The notes beneath the pieces were generated by a model. That model saw only the letters and a list, made by a program, of their open reading frames with translations. It ran no database searches and was not told the origin of the DNA. DNA of 29,332 bases, from positions 1-29,332 of the forward strand of contig DJPX01000038.1 of assembly GCA_002438635.1 (NCBI GenBank). The letters run 5' to 3'. The stretch comes from Bacteroidales bacterium UBA6401 (GTDB lineage Bacteria; Bacteroidota; Bacteroidia; Bacteroidales; UBA932). Of the stretch, positions 6,790 to 16,172 are shown piece after piece. Every line of letters begins with the position of its first letter. Positions within the stretch are counted from its first letter, which is position 1. A program made the translations under genes and the position numbers.

Positions 6790-9700
6790 ATGGTCATAGA
6801 CAATAAAGCTGAGAGTATTCTAAGAAATGAACTAACTCACAATAACGAAGTATTTTGTAAATCTTTGTTCTTTTCTGCAAAATGGTTCGTTATGAGTGCG
6901 TGTATACATGATGGTCTTCATTTGGTGGTGCTACCAGACCAAGAAAATGCAGAATACTGTGCTTCCGACTTATATAACCTCATAGAGGGAGATAATATTT
7001 ATTATTTACCTAAAACTGGAGAAGGAGTAGAGAAAAGTAATTTTAAATCTACTTTAAATGTACAAAGAACAACCTCTGTACAAAGGATAGTAAATCATAA
7101 GAAAGGCGAACTATCTATAATTGTAACTTATCCGGAAGCCTTGGATGAGTTGATTCCTTTAAGCAAATCCATTACCAATTCAGAACATACTTTACATAAA
7201 GGAGATGAGATATCCCATAATAAATTAATAAATATATTGGGCGAGGCCGGATATGAAAGAGTGGATTTCGTGTCATATCCAGGAACTTTTGCGGTTAGAG
7301 GAAGCATTATAGATTTCTTTTCTTATTCAAATAATGAGGCTTATAGAATATCTTTTTGGGGAGATGAGATAGAGTCTATACACATGTTTGACTGTAATAC
7401 TCAATTATCAAAAAGTGAAATAGATAGTGCACAGATAATATCCAATATAATATGTGAGGAAAATGCTGGGGAACAAAATATAATGGATTCATTGCCAGAA
7501 GGAAGTGTTGTCTGGTATGACTCTTTTGATATGTATAAGGAAAGAAATTTCGTTAGAGCAGCATCTGTCTATAAGCGAGTTTATTTTGAAGTTCCTTTAG
7601 ATAGAAAAGATGTGACTCCAGTAGAATTTCATATATCTCCACCTCCAGTTTTTAATAAAAATTTTGAACTTCTAACTTCGGATATCAGAAATAAGATAGA
7701 AGGAGGGTACGAGGTAAATATATATTGTGAGAAAAAGAGTCAGTCTGAAAGAATAATATCTATACTCGAAAAGGATTTATGTCCACTTCCTAATTTTATA
7801 ATAGGGAAGAATATACATGCTGGATTTATAGATAATGCTGATAAGATATGCTGCTACACTGACCATGAAATATTTGATAGATTTCATAGGGTTTTTCTTA
7901 GAAAGTCGGTAGAGAAAACGGAACAATTAACAATAAATGACTTGGCATCTTTCAATGTAGGCGATTATATAGTTCACATTGATCACGGAATAGGTGTTTT
8001 TGGGGGATTGGTACGTATAAAAGATGATAAGGGTCGTTATAAGGAGGTTGTTAAATTAACTTATAAGGATGGGGATGTAGTTTTTGTATCTGTTCATAGT
8101 TTACATAAAATATCAAGATATCGCTCAAAGGATGGTGAAGCACCAAAGATAAATAAGCTTGGTTCCAAGACGTGGTTAGCCTTAAAAAATAATACTAAAA
8201 AGAAGGTTAAGGATATAGCCAAGGAACTTATTCAATTATATGCAAAGCGCAGAGCCTCAAACGGATTTGCATATTCAGCAGATTCTTATCTTCAAGATGA
8301 ATTAGAATCGTCATTTATGTACGAAGACACTCCTGACCAGGAAGAAGCCACAAGGGCTATAAAAAAGGATATGGAGGACACTCCACCGATGGACAGGCTG
8401 ATATGTGGAGATGTAGGGTTTGGAAAGACAGAATTGGCAATAAGGGCTGCCTTTAAAGCAGTAGCAGATGGGAAGCAAGTGGCTGTTTTAGTGCCGACTA
8501 CCATATTGGCCCTGCAACATTATAACACATTTTCTAACAGACTGAAAGGACTTCCTTGTAATGTGGATTATGTTAGCAGGTTACGTACAGCATCAGAGCT
8601 TAGGCAGATAAAGGAAAATTTAAAGGCCGGAAGAATTGATATTCTCATAGGAACGCATAAAATACTGTCTAAAGAATTTGAATTTAAAGATTTAGGACTT
8701 CTTATAATAGATGAAGAGCAGAAATTTGGTGTGTCCGCAAAGGAAAAGTTAAGACAGTTACAGGCCAATATAGACACGCTCACCTTAACGGCTACACCAA
8801 TTCCTAGAACTTTACAATTCTCTTTACTAGGAGCGAGAGATTTGAGCATTATTTCTACGCCACCGCCTAACAGAATTCCTATTCAAACTGAGGTTATTCT
8901 TTTTGAAGAAAAAGAGATACGTTCTATCATAGAGTATGAGTTAAAACGCGGTGGTCAAGTATTTTTCGTACATAATAGGGTAGAGGAATTGCCAAGCATT
9001 GAGGATATTTTGCATCGTTTAATACCGGATATGCGAATATGTGTCGCGCACGGACAAATGCCGGCAAAGGAACTGGAAGATAAAATGCTGGGATTTATTA
9101 ATGGAGACTACGACCTTTTGTTATGCACGACTATAATTGAAAACGGGTTGGATATTCCTAATGCTAACACTATCATAATAAATCAAGCACAGAATATAGG
9201 GCTAAGTGATTTACATCAGTTGCGGGGAAGAGTGGGAAGAAGTAACAGAAAGTCTTTTTGTTATTTAATAGTTCCTCCTTTATCTACGGTGACCGATGAT
9301 GCTCGTAAACGTCTTAAGGCTATAGAGGAATTTTCAGATTTGGGAAGTGGCTTTAATATAGCTATGCAAGATCTTGATATACGTGGGGCTGGAAATCTTT
9401 TGGGAGCGGAGCAAAGTGGCTTTATAACAGAGATGGGTTATGAGACTTATCATAAGATTCTCACGGAGGCTATGGAAGAACTTGGACTTGAAACAGGCAA
9501 GGATTTCAGTGGAAAGAAGGTACAATTATCTTCTGACTGTACTATTGAGACGGATCAAATGGCGCTTATCCCTGACGAATATATAGATATTACGGCAGAG
9601 AAAATGCGTATTTATAAACAATTGGATTCTTATTTTTCTGAAAAGGAAATAGATAGATTACACAGTCAATTGGTTGATAGATTCGGCAAGTGTCCTTCAT

Positions 9701-9972
9701 CAGTGGATAATTTATTTGACATCGTTAAAATAAGAAATATAGGTCAACAGTTAGGTTTTGAGAAGATAATAATAAAGAACGGTATGCTAATATGCTTCTT
9801 TATATCAAATCCGCAGTCAGACTATTTTACATCAGATGAATTTGCCAAACTTTTAGAAAAAATTAACAAATCGCAATTTACTTTAAAACAGACAGAAGGA
9901 AGGTTGAAATTAGTGACAAGAGGTATTAATTCGACAAAAGAAGCATTGGAGGCCATAAAGAAATTGCAATAG
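6790..9972 (+). CDS. mfd: Transcription-repair coupling factor Mfd
   Basis: Mfd removes RNA polymerase stalled at DNA lesions and recruits the UvrABC excision machinery. The 1060-residue protein shows the UvrB-like N-terminal region (about 1-350, including RGSIIDFFSYS), the RNA-polymerase interaction domain (about 375-450, with GDYIVHIDHGIGVF), then the RecG-like translocase: motif I GDVGFGKTE (from about 540), DEEQKFG (from 641), LTATPIPRTL and QLRGRVGRS. The C-terminal TRCF domain covers about 930-1060. It is a little shorter than the common 1100-1150 residues but keeps every core motif. It starts with ATG at the edge of the candidate origin. coaX follows after 42 bases, with its own promoter overlapping the mfd end. 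Confidence 0.97.
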   Translation: MVIDNKAESILRNELTHNNEVFCKSLFFSAKWFVMSACIHDGLHLVVLPDQENAEYCASDLYNLIEGDNIYYLPKTGEGVEKSNFKSTLNVQRTTSVQRIVNHKKGELSIIVTYPEALDELIPLSKSITNSEHTLHKGDEISHNKLINILGEAGYERVDFVSYPGTFAVRGSIIDFFSYSNNEAYRISFWGDEIESIHMFDCNTQLSKSEIDSAQIISNIICEENAGEQNIMDSLPEGSVVWYDSFDMYKERNFVRAASVYKRVYFEVPLDRKDVTPVEFHISPPPVFNKNFELLTSDIRNKIEGGYEVNIYCEKKSQSERIISILEKDLCPLPNFIIGKNIHAGFIDNADKICCYTDHEIFDRFHRVFLRKSVEKTEQLTINDLASFNVGDYIVHIDHGIGVFGGLVRIKDDKGRYKEVVKLTYKDGDVVFVSVHSLHKISRYRSKDGEAPKINKLGSKTWLALKNNTKKKVKDIAKELIQLYAKRRASNGFAYSADSYLQDELESSFMYEDTPDQEEATRAIKKDMEDTPPMDRLICGDVGFGKTELAIRAAFKAVADGKQVAVLVPTTILALQHYNTFSNRLKGLPCNVDYVSRLRTASELRQIKENLKAGRIDILIGTHKILSKEFEFKDLGLLIIDEEQKFGVSAKEKLRQLQANIDTLTLTATPIPRTLQFSLLGARDLSIISTPPPNRIPIQTEVILFEEKEIRSIIEYELKRGGQVFFVHNRVEELPSIEDILHRLIPDMRICVAHGQMPAKELEDKMLGFINGDYDLLLCTTIIENGLDIPNANTIIINQAQNIGLSDLHQLRGRVGRSNRKSFCYLIVPPLSTVTDDARKRLKAIEEFSDLGSGFNIAMQDLDIRGAGNLLGAEQSGFITEMGYETYHKILTEAMEELGLETGKDFSGKKVQLSSDCTIETDQMALIPDEYIDITAEKMRIYKQLDSYFSEKEIDRLHSQLVDRFGKCPSSVDNLFDIVKIRNIGQQLGFEKIIIKNGMLICFFISNPQSDYFTSDEFAKLLEKINKSQFTLKQTEGRLKLVTRGINSTKEALEAIKKLQ

Positions 9973-9994
9973 TTTGTGATAATTTATAAATTTG
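9963..9994 (+). promoter_or_regulatory. Promoter of the coaX-envelope gene run
   Basis: ATTG (9963-9966, inside the last codons of mfd) and an exact TAAATTTG (9987-9994) are separated by 20 bases, the preferred Bacteroidetes spacing. Transcription would begin near 10001, only about 14 bases before the coaX ATG. It gives the downstream genes transcription independent of mfd. Confidence 0.55.
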
Positions 9995-10014
9995 TAGGAT
10001 TTATTTAGTGATAT

Positions 10015-10743
10015 ATGTCTAATCTATTGATAGAAATGGGAAATACAGCATTGAAGGCTGCGTGGGCCGAGGGGGAAACCCTAGGCAAGACTATTCGTTA
10101 TCAAGGAGAAAAGACGATAGAGTTTATACAGCATCTAACCGAGAGGGAAAGGCCGGATGTTCTTGTTTTGGCTTCTGTACGGGACGTATCAGCACAGGAT
10201 GAAGTTGTTTTGAGGAGTGTTTGCAGACAGTTAGTTTTAATAGACAAGAATCATCTTGAGATATTAAGGGCGTATGGTATTCCTGAATTTTTAAGTCCAG
10301 ATAGAGCGGCAGGAATTCTTTCAGCCAGAAGGCTGTTTTCAGGAAAAGCATGTACGATTTTTGATTTTGGGACTATCTTATCCGTGGATTTTATCGATTC
10401 TGATGGGACGTATATAGGGGGAAATGTCTCTTTAGGATGCAGGACTCGGTTTAAAGCGATAAATAGATATTCTAAAAATTTACCACTAGTAAACACACCC
10501 AAAGAGATGCCTTCTATAGGTAATTCACTTGTATCCAGTGTGGAATCAGGGGTAATGTTAGGCATAAAGTTTGAGGTGGATGCATATATGGCTTATAAGC
10601 CGGATAGTGTGGTTATCTACACAGGGGGAGATGCTAATTTGTTTATACGCTATACCCAAAACTCTGTTTTTCTAGTGAATAATTTGGTTTTGATGGGGTT
10701 GGCGGTTATTTCTATGGATTATGAAAAGAATTGGAATTCTTAA
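10015..10743 (+). CDS. coaX: Type III pantothenate kinase
   Basis: CoaX phosphorylates pantothenate, the first step of coenzyme A synthesis, without feedback inhibition by CoA. The 242-residue protein has the acetate kinase-like fold markers: a first phosphate loop EMGN (7-10), the catalytic-base segment LSPDRAAG with Asp96, the second phosphate segment DFGT (117-120), GGN (135-137) and TGGDANLF (from 203). Two points differ from the usual pattern: the first loop has Glu7 where the family has Asp, and the motif after DFGT reads ILSVD instead of AxTxD. The rest of the motifs and the length are normal, so I expect it to work. Its 3' end overlaps the next gene by 23 bases. Confidence 0.88.
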   Translation: MSNLLIEMGNTALKAAWAEGETLGKTIRYQGEKTIEFIQHLTERERPDVLVLASVRDVSAQDEVVLRSVCRQLVLIDKNHLEILRAYGIPEFLSPDRAAGILSARRLFSGKACTIFDFGTILSVDFIDSDGTYIGGNVSLGCRTRFKAINRYSKNLPLVNTPKEMPSIGNSLVSSVESGVMLGIKFEVDAYMAYKPDSVVIYTGGDANLFIRYTQNSVFLVNNLVLMGLAVISMDYEKNWNS

Positions 10744-12046
10744 GGCAGTTTGTTGTACTTTTTTAGGTATGGTGTCTGCTTTAGTATTGAGTGCAGATGA
10801 TAATGGGGCTTATTCCGGATATGCTCCGTACTCAATATATGGTGTAGGAGATTTGTTTAATGGAGGAAGTGCGTACAATATGACAATGGGCGGAGTGGGT
10901 GTTGCTTCTAGAAATAATAGATATGTCAATTCTCTTAATCCAGCAGCAGTAACAGCTAGAGATTCTTTGGCGTTTATGTCGGATTTCTCTGTATATCAAA
11001 ATAATAAAATATTGAAGCAGGGAAGTGCTCTTTCTGCAAATAACATTTTTAATATAAACGATTTTATCATATCATTTCCTCTTTTTCCGAAGACAGCTAT
11101 GATGATAGGAATTACTCCATACAGTTCTACGGGATATGCGTTCGATTATTATGAAACTAATAAGGAAGTGCTGGGAACAGTTGGGAATGTAAACCATTCA
11201 TATACAGGTCAAGGAAGTATGTATCAAATATTTGCTGCCGGAGGTATAACACTTTTCGATAGATTAAGTATAGGCGCGCAATATATACATTACACCGGTA
11301 ATCTTGAAAAAAATTATACGCAGACCATAAGTGATGCTGCTGCATTGGGATTGGATGGAGTTTCTGAGATGATTTTGTCTGCTAACACAGCGAAATTGGG
11401 ACTTCAATACGAGCAGGAATTCTCGAACAAATTTAAAATGGTTTTAGGAGCTACCTATAAGTTTGACACCAGATTGAATGGATACATTAATAATACCTTA
11501 ACAAGCGGGCAGGCAAGCATTTCTTCGTCTTCGGACACACTCTCTCATATGTCAAGTCCTTTGAGGCTAGGCGATGAAGTAGCGGTGGGATTGGGTATAG
11601 TGTATAATAGAAAGTTCAGGGCAGAAGTGGATTATACACGGTCAGATTGGTCAAAGAGTGGATTCGAAAAGCAACGGGGCTTTTCTGTAAATGGAGTAGG
11701 TGGAGCGCCTATTTTTACATCAGGGGTATCTGAAAGTATCAGATTTGGAATGGAGTATATACCACGCCCAAATGATGTTCGATATTATAAGAATATTATT
11801 GCTTATAGGGCAGGAGCTTATTTTACAAAGGATTACTATAAGGTCAATGGTAATCCTATCTATGCGAGAGGTATTACTTTAGGTGCTACATTACCGGTAT
11901 TTCAGTGGTACAATGGAGTAACTCTAGGCATCGAGTTAGGCCAGAGGGGTTCATTGAAAAATAATATGATTCTGGAGTCTTATGTTAATTTCTCTATAGG
12001 AATTAACCTGTTTGATATATGGTTCCAGCAATATAGGTACGAATAA
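10721..12046 (+). CDS. Outer-membrane beta-barrel protein, function unknown
   Basis: This 441-residue protein has a Sec signal (basic MKR, hydrophobic core to about residue 24, ALVLSA) and then a region with the pattern SIYGVGDLFNGG...NMTMGGVGVASRNN, followed by alternating hydrophobic strands ending in an aromatic residue typical of outer-membrane barrels. The glycine-rich start followed by LNPAA is reminiscent of FadL-like or PorV-like barrels, but I cannot assign a substrate. The ATG at 10721 lies within coaX (23-base overlap), which suggests translational coupling. The TPR gene follows after 15 bases. Association with lptC and a periplasmic chaperone suggests an envelope-assembly role or dependence on one. 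Confidence 0.8.
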   Translation: MKRIGILKAVCCTFLGMVSALVLSADDNGAYSGYAPYSIYGVGDLFNGGSAYNMTMGGVGVASRNNRYVNSLNPAAVTARDSLAFMSDFSVYQNNKILKQGSALSANNIFNINDFIISFPLFPKTAMMIGITPYSSTGYAFDYYETNKEVLGTVGNVNHSYTGQGSMYQIFAAGGITLFDRLSIGAQYIHYTGNLEKNYTQTISDAAALGLDGVSEMILSANTAKLGLQYEQEFSNKFKMVLGATYKFDTRLNGYINNTLTSGQASISSSSDTLSHMSSPLRLGDEVAVGLGIVYNRKFRAEVDYTRSDWSKSGFEKQRGFSVNGVGGAPIFTSGVSESIRFGMEYIPRPNDVRYYKNIIAYRAGAYFTKDYYKVNGNPIYARGITLGATLPVFQWYNGVTLGIELGQRGSLKNNMILESYVNFSIGINLFDIWFQQYRYE

Positions 12047-12061
12047 AATTAATATAACTAT

Positions 12062-13393
12062 ATGAAAAGAATAAGTTTTATAATCGTAATGATTGTAATG
12101 GCTTTGAGCTCAACAAGTGTGTTCGCTCAGGGCAAATTCGGCGCTGATAGCGCGAATTGTGTAAAATACCTTTCCTTTTACAAGGATTACTTCAAGCAAA
12201 AGAGTTATAATGAAGCTCTTCCGAGTTGGAGAGAGGCTTTTAAGCACTGTCCTCCTACTGCTAATCAGACTATGCTTGTGGACGGAACCACGCTTATGAG
12301 GAAGTTGATTTCACAGAATGCGAAGAATCCTGTTTATCGTGAGAAACTTGTGGATTCTCTCATAATGATACACGATATTCGAATTGCAAATTATCCTAAA
12401 TATGCGGTAACGGCCCGTAATAATAAGGGACTTGACCTTGCCAATTATGTTCAAAACGATCCGGAACGTCTTTTCAAAGAGTATCAAGGAATTGTTTCTG
12501 CTAATAAGGAAAAAACAAAGCCTACTATTTTCTTATTTTACTTTAATTCTGCCATAGAACTTTTCCAAAACGGATCAATAAGCGAAGAAGAAGTAATAGA
12601 TGTGTATGAGCAGTGTATCAATTATCTTTCTGCTATTCAACCGAAAGATGAGGATGAAAGGGCAGTCGTTGACGATATGAAATTAAAGATAGAGGAGTTG
12701 TTTGCATCTAACAATATTGCAGATTGTGATAAGCTCATCGAACTTTATACTCCTAAATATGAGGCTAATCCGGACGATATAGAATTGGCTTCTAAGATAG
12801 TTAGGTTCATGTCGGCTGCAGATGGATGTACAGATAATAAACTTTTCATAGCTGCTGCTACAAACTTGCATAAGAATAACCCTACACATTCTTCGGCATA
12901 TATGCTGTATAAATTGAATTCTTCTACGGGTAACTCTGCATTGGCGGTAAAATATTTACAAGAGGCCATAGATATGGAAGATTCAGATGCCGCTCAAGAT
13001 GCTGAATATTATTATGAAATGGCGGTGTATGAGTACAAATGCGGTAATAATCTGGCTTCTGAATCAGCTGCTAAGAAATGTGTGTCCGGTGCTGCAAACT
13101 CAGAACTGAAAGGTAAGGCTTATATGTTGATAGGTACAATATGGGGAAGTATTCACTGCGAGGGAAATGATATCGCTAAGAGAGCTCCATATTGGGTTGC
13201 CGTAGATTATTTTGAAAGAGCTAAGGCCACAGATCCACAACTTGCAGCAGAGGCGAATAAGAGAATAGCTGAATATAAGAAGTACTATCCTTTAACTGCA
13301 GACGCTTTTATGTTTGGAGTTAATGATGGTGATTCATATCAGGTTTCGTGCGGTGGATTTAGGGCTACTACTACTGTAAGAACACAGAACTAA
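12062..13393 (+). CDS. Periplasmic TPR-repeat protein
   Basis: The 443-residue protein starts with a clear signal peptide (MKRISFIIVMIVMALSSTSVFAQ, cut after AQ; basic start, hydrophobic core). After it come helical repeats, for example YLSFYKDYFKQKSYNEALPS and YYEMAVYEYKCGNNLASESA, with the spacing and small/aromatic pattern of tetratricopeptide repeats. It probably acts as a protein-interaction scaffold in the periplasm or at the inner face of the outer membrane. It sits 15 bases after the barrel gene and 5 bases before lptC, so all three are likely cotranscribed. No enzyme motif is present, and no partner can be named from sequence alone. Confidence 0.8.
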   Translation: MKRISFIIVMIVMALSSTSVFAQGKFGADSANCVKYLSFYKDYFKQKSYNEALPSWREAFKHCPPTANQTMLVDGTTLMRKLISQNAKNPVYREKLVDSLIMIHDIRIANYPKYAVTARNNKGLDLANYVQNDPERLFKEYQGIVSANKEKTKPTIFLFYFNSAIELFQNGSISEEEVIDVYEQCINYLSAIQPKDEDERAVVDDMKLKIEELFASNNIADCDKLIELYTPKYEANPDDIELASKIVRFMSAADGCTDNKLFIAAATNLHKNNPTHSSAYMLYKLNSSTGNSALAVKYLQEAIDMEDSDAAQDAEYYYEMAVYEYKCGNNLASESAAKKCVSGAANSELKGKAYMLIGTIWGSIHCEGNDIAKRAPYWVAVDYFERAKATDPQLAAEANKRIAEYKKYYPLTADAFMFGVNDGDSYQVSCGGFRATTTVRTQN

Positions 13394-13398
13394 ACAGA

Positions 13399-14028
13399 GT
13401 GTTTAATATAGTTAAATATGTCAGACGGATTGCAACCGCAACTGCGGTTGCAATCGTTGTATGTGGATGTTCATCAAAACTTCGCCAAGCTGACGCCATC
13501 GATCTTAGTCAAACCCCAGTTCAGATAGTTGATAATATGTTCGCCGTTCAGACTAAAGATGGTGTGGTCCTTCAGCGTATGGAGGCAGATGAGATGCTTC
13601 GTTTTTCTTCAGACACATTAGATTATGAATTATTTCCTAAAGGATTGAATGTTTACGCCTATACTGAAGATGGGAGATTGGAAACGTATATTCGCTCAGA
13701 TGAGGCAAAACATATAAATGATGGAAAAAAATCGAAAGGCGAGGTATGGGAAGCTTATGGTAATGTGGTTATAAGCAATGTAATAAAGAACGAAACTATG
13801 GAAACTGATACTATCTACTGGGATAGAAATAAAGCTGAGATTTATACGGATTGCTATGTAAAATTATATTCAAGTCAAGGCCTTGTACAGGGGAAAGGTA
13901 TGCGTTCGGATGATAGAGCCAGGAATGCAACCCTCTTATCGGTTTTTGATAGTTTCGGTATAACGGAAAGCGATTCTACAAAAGTTGCGATAGATACAGC
14001 TAACTTTATTGGACCGTTGCTCAAATGA
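13399..14028 (+). CDS. lptC: LPS export lipoprotein LptC
   Basis: LptC links the LptBFG ABC transporter to the periplasmic bridge that carries lipopolysaccharide to the outer membrane. The 209-residue protein has a basic n-region (KYVRR), a short hydrophobic core and a lipobox VCGC with Cys24, so in this organism it is probably lipid-anchored. The remainder has the LptC/OstA beta pattern: LETYIRSDEAKH, AYGNVVISN, METDTIYWDRNKAEIYTD and VQGKGMRSDD. The start is the GTG at 13399, five bases after the TPR stop; no in-frame ATG would keep the signal peptide. A perfect 13-bp hairpin occupies codons 10-19 and may limit translation. A 60-base gap follows before the isomerase gene. Confidence 0.85.
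   Translation: MFNIVKYVRRIATATAVAIVVCGCSSKLRQADAIDLSQTPVQIVDNMFAVQTKDGVVLQRMEADEMLRFSSDTLDYELFPKGLNVYAYTEDGRLETYIRSDEAKHINDGKKSKGEVWEAYGNVVISNVIKNETMETDTIYWDRNKAEIYTDCYVKLYSSQGLVQGKGMRSDDRARNATLLSVFDSFGITESDSTKVAIDTANFIGPLLK
13428..13455 (+). promoter_or_regulatory. Strong hairpin inside the lptC signal-peptide codons
   Basis: GATTGCAACCGCA (13428-13440) and TGCGGTTGCAATC (13443-13455) are perfect 13-base complements with only 2 bases between them. In RNA this would form a very stable stem-loop starting about 30 bases after the GTG start codon. It may act on translation or mRNA stability, or be a DNA palindrome bound by a protein. No T-run follows, so it is not a normal terminator. Confidence 0.6.
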
Positions 14029-14088
14029 TTTAAATTTACTAACTTCGCAACCCCAATGTTTTTGAAAATTTAAAAAGATTTAATAAAT

Positions 14089-16170
14089 ATGGCAGTACTT
14101 CAAAAAATGCGTGATAGATTCGGTGTGGCTATTTCAGTCATCATCGCACTATCACTTCTGTACTTTATTGCTCCGATGGATGACATAATGCGTATTTTCG
14201 ATAAACCGCAGGATGTAGGTGAGATAGCAGGTACAGAGATTACCTATGAGGATTTTCAAGCGGAAGTGAACAGATTCACCACTATCAATGAGATTACGAC
14301 AGGGTCTTCTGTTCAAAACGAACAGACACAAAAGCAGATTAGAAATGCTGCTTGGCAGTCTCTTCTAGATCGTTATATGTTCTTTAAGAATTGTGACGCC
14401 GCCGGTATTAAAGTTAGTGATGCTGAGGTTGTAGATTTGTTCGCAGGACAGCATGTTTCTCCTGTGATTTCACAGAATCCTTTGTTTGCAGATGAAACGG
14501 GAGCTTTCTCTCCGGTAAGAGTTAGGGAGATAAATGCTGCAGCTCAGAATGACCCTACACTAAAAGTATACTGGGATTATCTAAAAAATAGTATCCGTAC
14601 TCAGCAATTCTATTCTAAATACGCTTCTTTGTTTGCTTTTAGTGATTTGAAATCACCATCACAGTTAGCGAATGATGTTGCAGAGGGCAATCTAACAGCA
14701 GATATTGAGTTGGTAACTGTTCCATATAGCTATGTAATAGATTCTACCATAGTGGTATCAAAGGATGAGATTAAAGCTTATTATAAAGCTCATAAGGCTG
14801 ATTATAAGCAGGTGGCAAATCGTGATATCGAGTATGTGGTATTCGAAGTTAAGCCTTCTCAAGATGATATTGCACAGGCGGCTTCATCAGTAGAGGCTGT
14901 TATAGATGAATTTGCTACGACTGAAAATCTAAAGAGCTTTTTGATGAAGTATTCAGAAAGGCCATATTCGGAACATTGGTACAAGAAAGGCGAATTATCT
15001 ACCATTAATTCGGATATAGATAATTTTGCGTTCTCTGGCGCAAGAGGTGTTTCAAAGGTATTTGAAGCTAACAATAATTTCTATGCAGCAAGAGTAATCA
15101 GGACAGCAAATATTCCGGATTCTGTATATGTTAAACATATCTTGTTGCAAGGAGCAGATTCCTTTAAGAAAGCAGATAGCTTGTGTGCAGTCGTAAGGAG
15201 GAATCCGTCTAAGTTTGCTTCTTTAGCTACTGAGTATTCTGCAGATAAAAACTCTCAAGCCGATGGAGAATTTGGAAATATTGGCTGGATGACTCAATCC
15301 TATATGATCCCGGGAATGGAAAGTGTAATAACTGCACAAGTAGGGACGCCGTATGTAGTTGAGAGCCAGTATGGTGCGCATGTCGTAATGGTTACAAAGA
15401 CTACTAGACCTATAGTTAAAAAGCAGGTAGCCATTTTGGAAAAAGATGCCACAGCAAGTAAGGAAACATATAGCTCTTACTATGCTAAGGCAGTAGAATT
15501 GGTGTCATTGGCAGACGGTACTTACGAGGGTTATGAGAAGGCAGTGGATTCTTTGAATCTTTATTCTCATCGCCAGAACAATGTGCTTGAAAGCACCTCT
15601 ACTTTCGGTTCAGTGGATAATGCGAAGGAAGTTACGCGTTGGGTATTTGAGGCAAAGAAGGGAAAATCTTCGGGAATAATCACAGTCGATAACAAGTATT
15701 TCTTTGTCGCTGCCGTAAAGGAGGTTAGAAAGGATGGTTATCGCAATATTAACGAGGTGGCTCCTATGATAGAGAATACTCTTTATACCGAAAAGAGAAA
15801 TGTCGCTAGGACTGCAGAAATAGGAAAAGAGATAAGTGGGCTTGACAGCATAGAGAAGGTAGCTTCTGCATTATCGGAGGATGTCGTAACTCGTAAAGAT
15901 ATATCTTTCTCTCCTATGAGTTCTACTTCCGTTGAGCCTGCCGTTTTGGGTGCTATTTTGAAAACCGATGTAGGTGCATTAAGCGGAGCTGTTAAGGGAG
16001 TTCGAGGTGTGTACGTATTTAAGTTAGATCGTAAGGATAGTGGAAGTTTCTATACAGAAGATGACGCTAATCAATATATTAGACAGAAAGCACAATATAG
16101 CTCGCAGCTTATCATTCCAGTTATGCAAGAAGCCGCTGGTGTGAAGGATGACAGAGCACGATATTTTTAG
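14089..16170 (+). CDS. SurA/PpiD-like periplasmic peptidyl-prolyl isomerase
   Basis: This 693-residue protein is anchored by one N-terminal membrane segment (about 13-31), followed by a SurA/PpiD-type chaperone region beginning VGEIAGTEITYEDFQ, which is the usual opening of these proteins. A parvulin (PPIC) domain starts at about residue 345 with VYVKHILLQG and continues through FASLATEYSAD, GEFGNIGWMT and YGAHVVMVTK. A second, poorly conserved chaperone/PPIase-like region follows. It probably assists folding of outer-membrane and secreted proteins. It fits the preceding lptC and barrel genes. galK begins 2 bases after its stop. Confidence 0.9.
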   Translation: MAVLQKMRDRFGVAISVIIALSLLYFIAPMDDIMRIFDKPQDVGEIAGTEITYEDFQAEVNRFTTINEITTGSSVQNEQTQKQIRNAAWQSLLDRYMFFKNCDAAGIKVSDAEVVDLFAGQHVSPVISQNPLFADETGAFSPVRVREINAAAQNDPTLKVYWDYLKNSIRTQQFYSKYASLFAFSDLKSPSQLANDVAEGNLTADIELVTVPYSYVIDSTIVVSKDEIKAYYKAHKADYKQVANRDIEYVVFEVKPSQDDIAQAASSVEAVIDEFATTENLKSFLMKYSERPYSEHWYKKGELSTINSDIDNFAFSGARGVSKVFEANNNFYAARVIRTANIPDSVYVKHILLQGADSFKKADSLCAVVRRNPSKFASLATEYSADKNSQADGEFGNIGWMTQSYMIPGMESVITAQVGTPYVVESQYGAHVVMVTKTTRPIVKKQVAILEKDATASKETYSSYYAKAVELVSLADGTYEGYEKAVDSLNLYSHRQNNVLESTSTFGSVDNAKEVTRWVFEAKKGKSSGIITVDNKYFFVAAVKEVRKDGYRNINEVAPMIENTLYTEKRNVARTAEIGKEISGLDSIEKVASALSEDVVTRKDISFSPMSSTSVEPAVLGAILKTDVGALSGAVKGVRGVYVFKLDRKDSGSFYTEDDANQYIRQKAQYSSQLIIPVMQEAAGVKDDRARYF

Positions 16171-16172
16171 AA

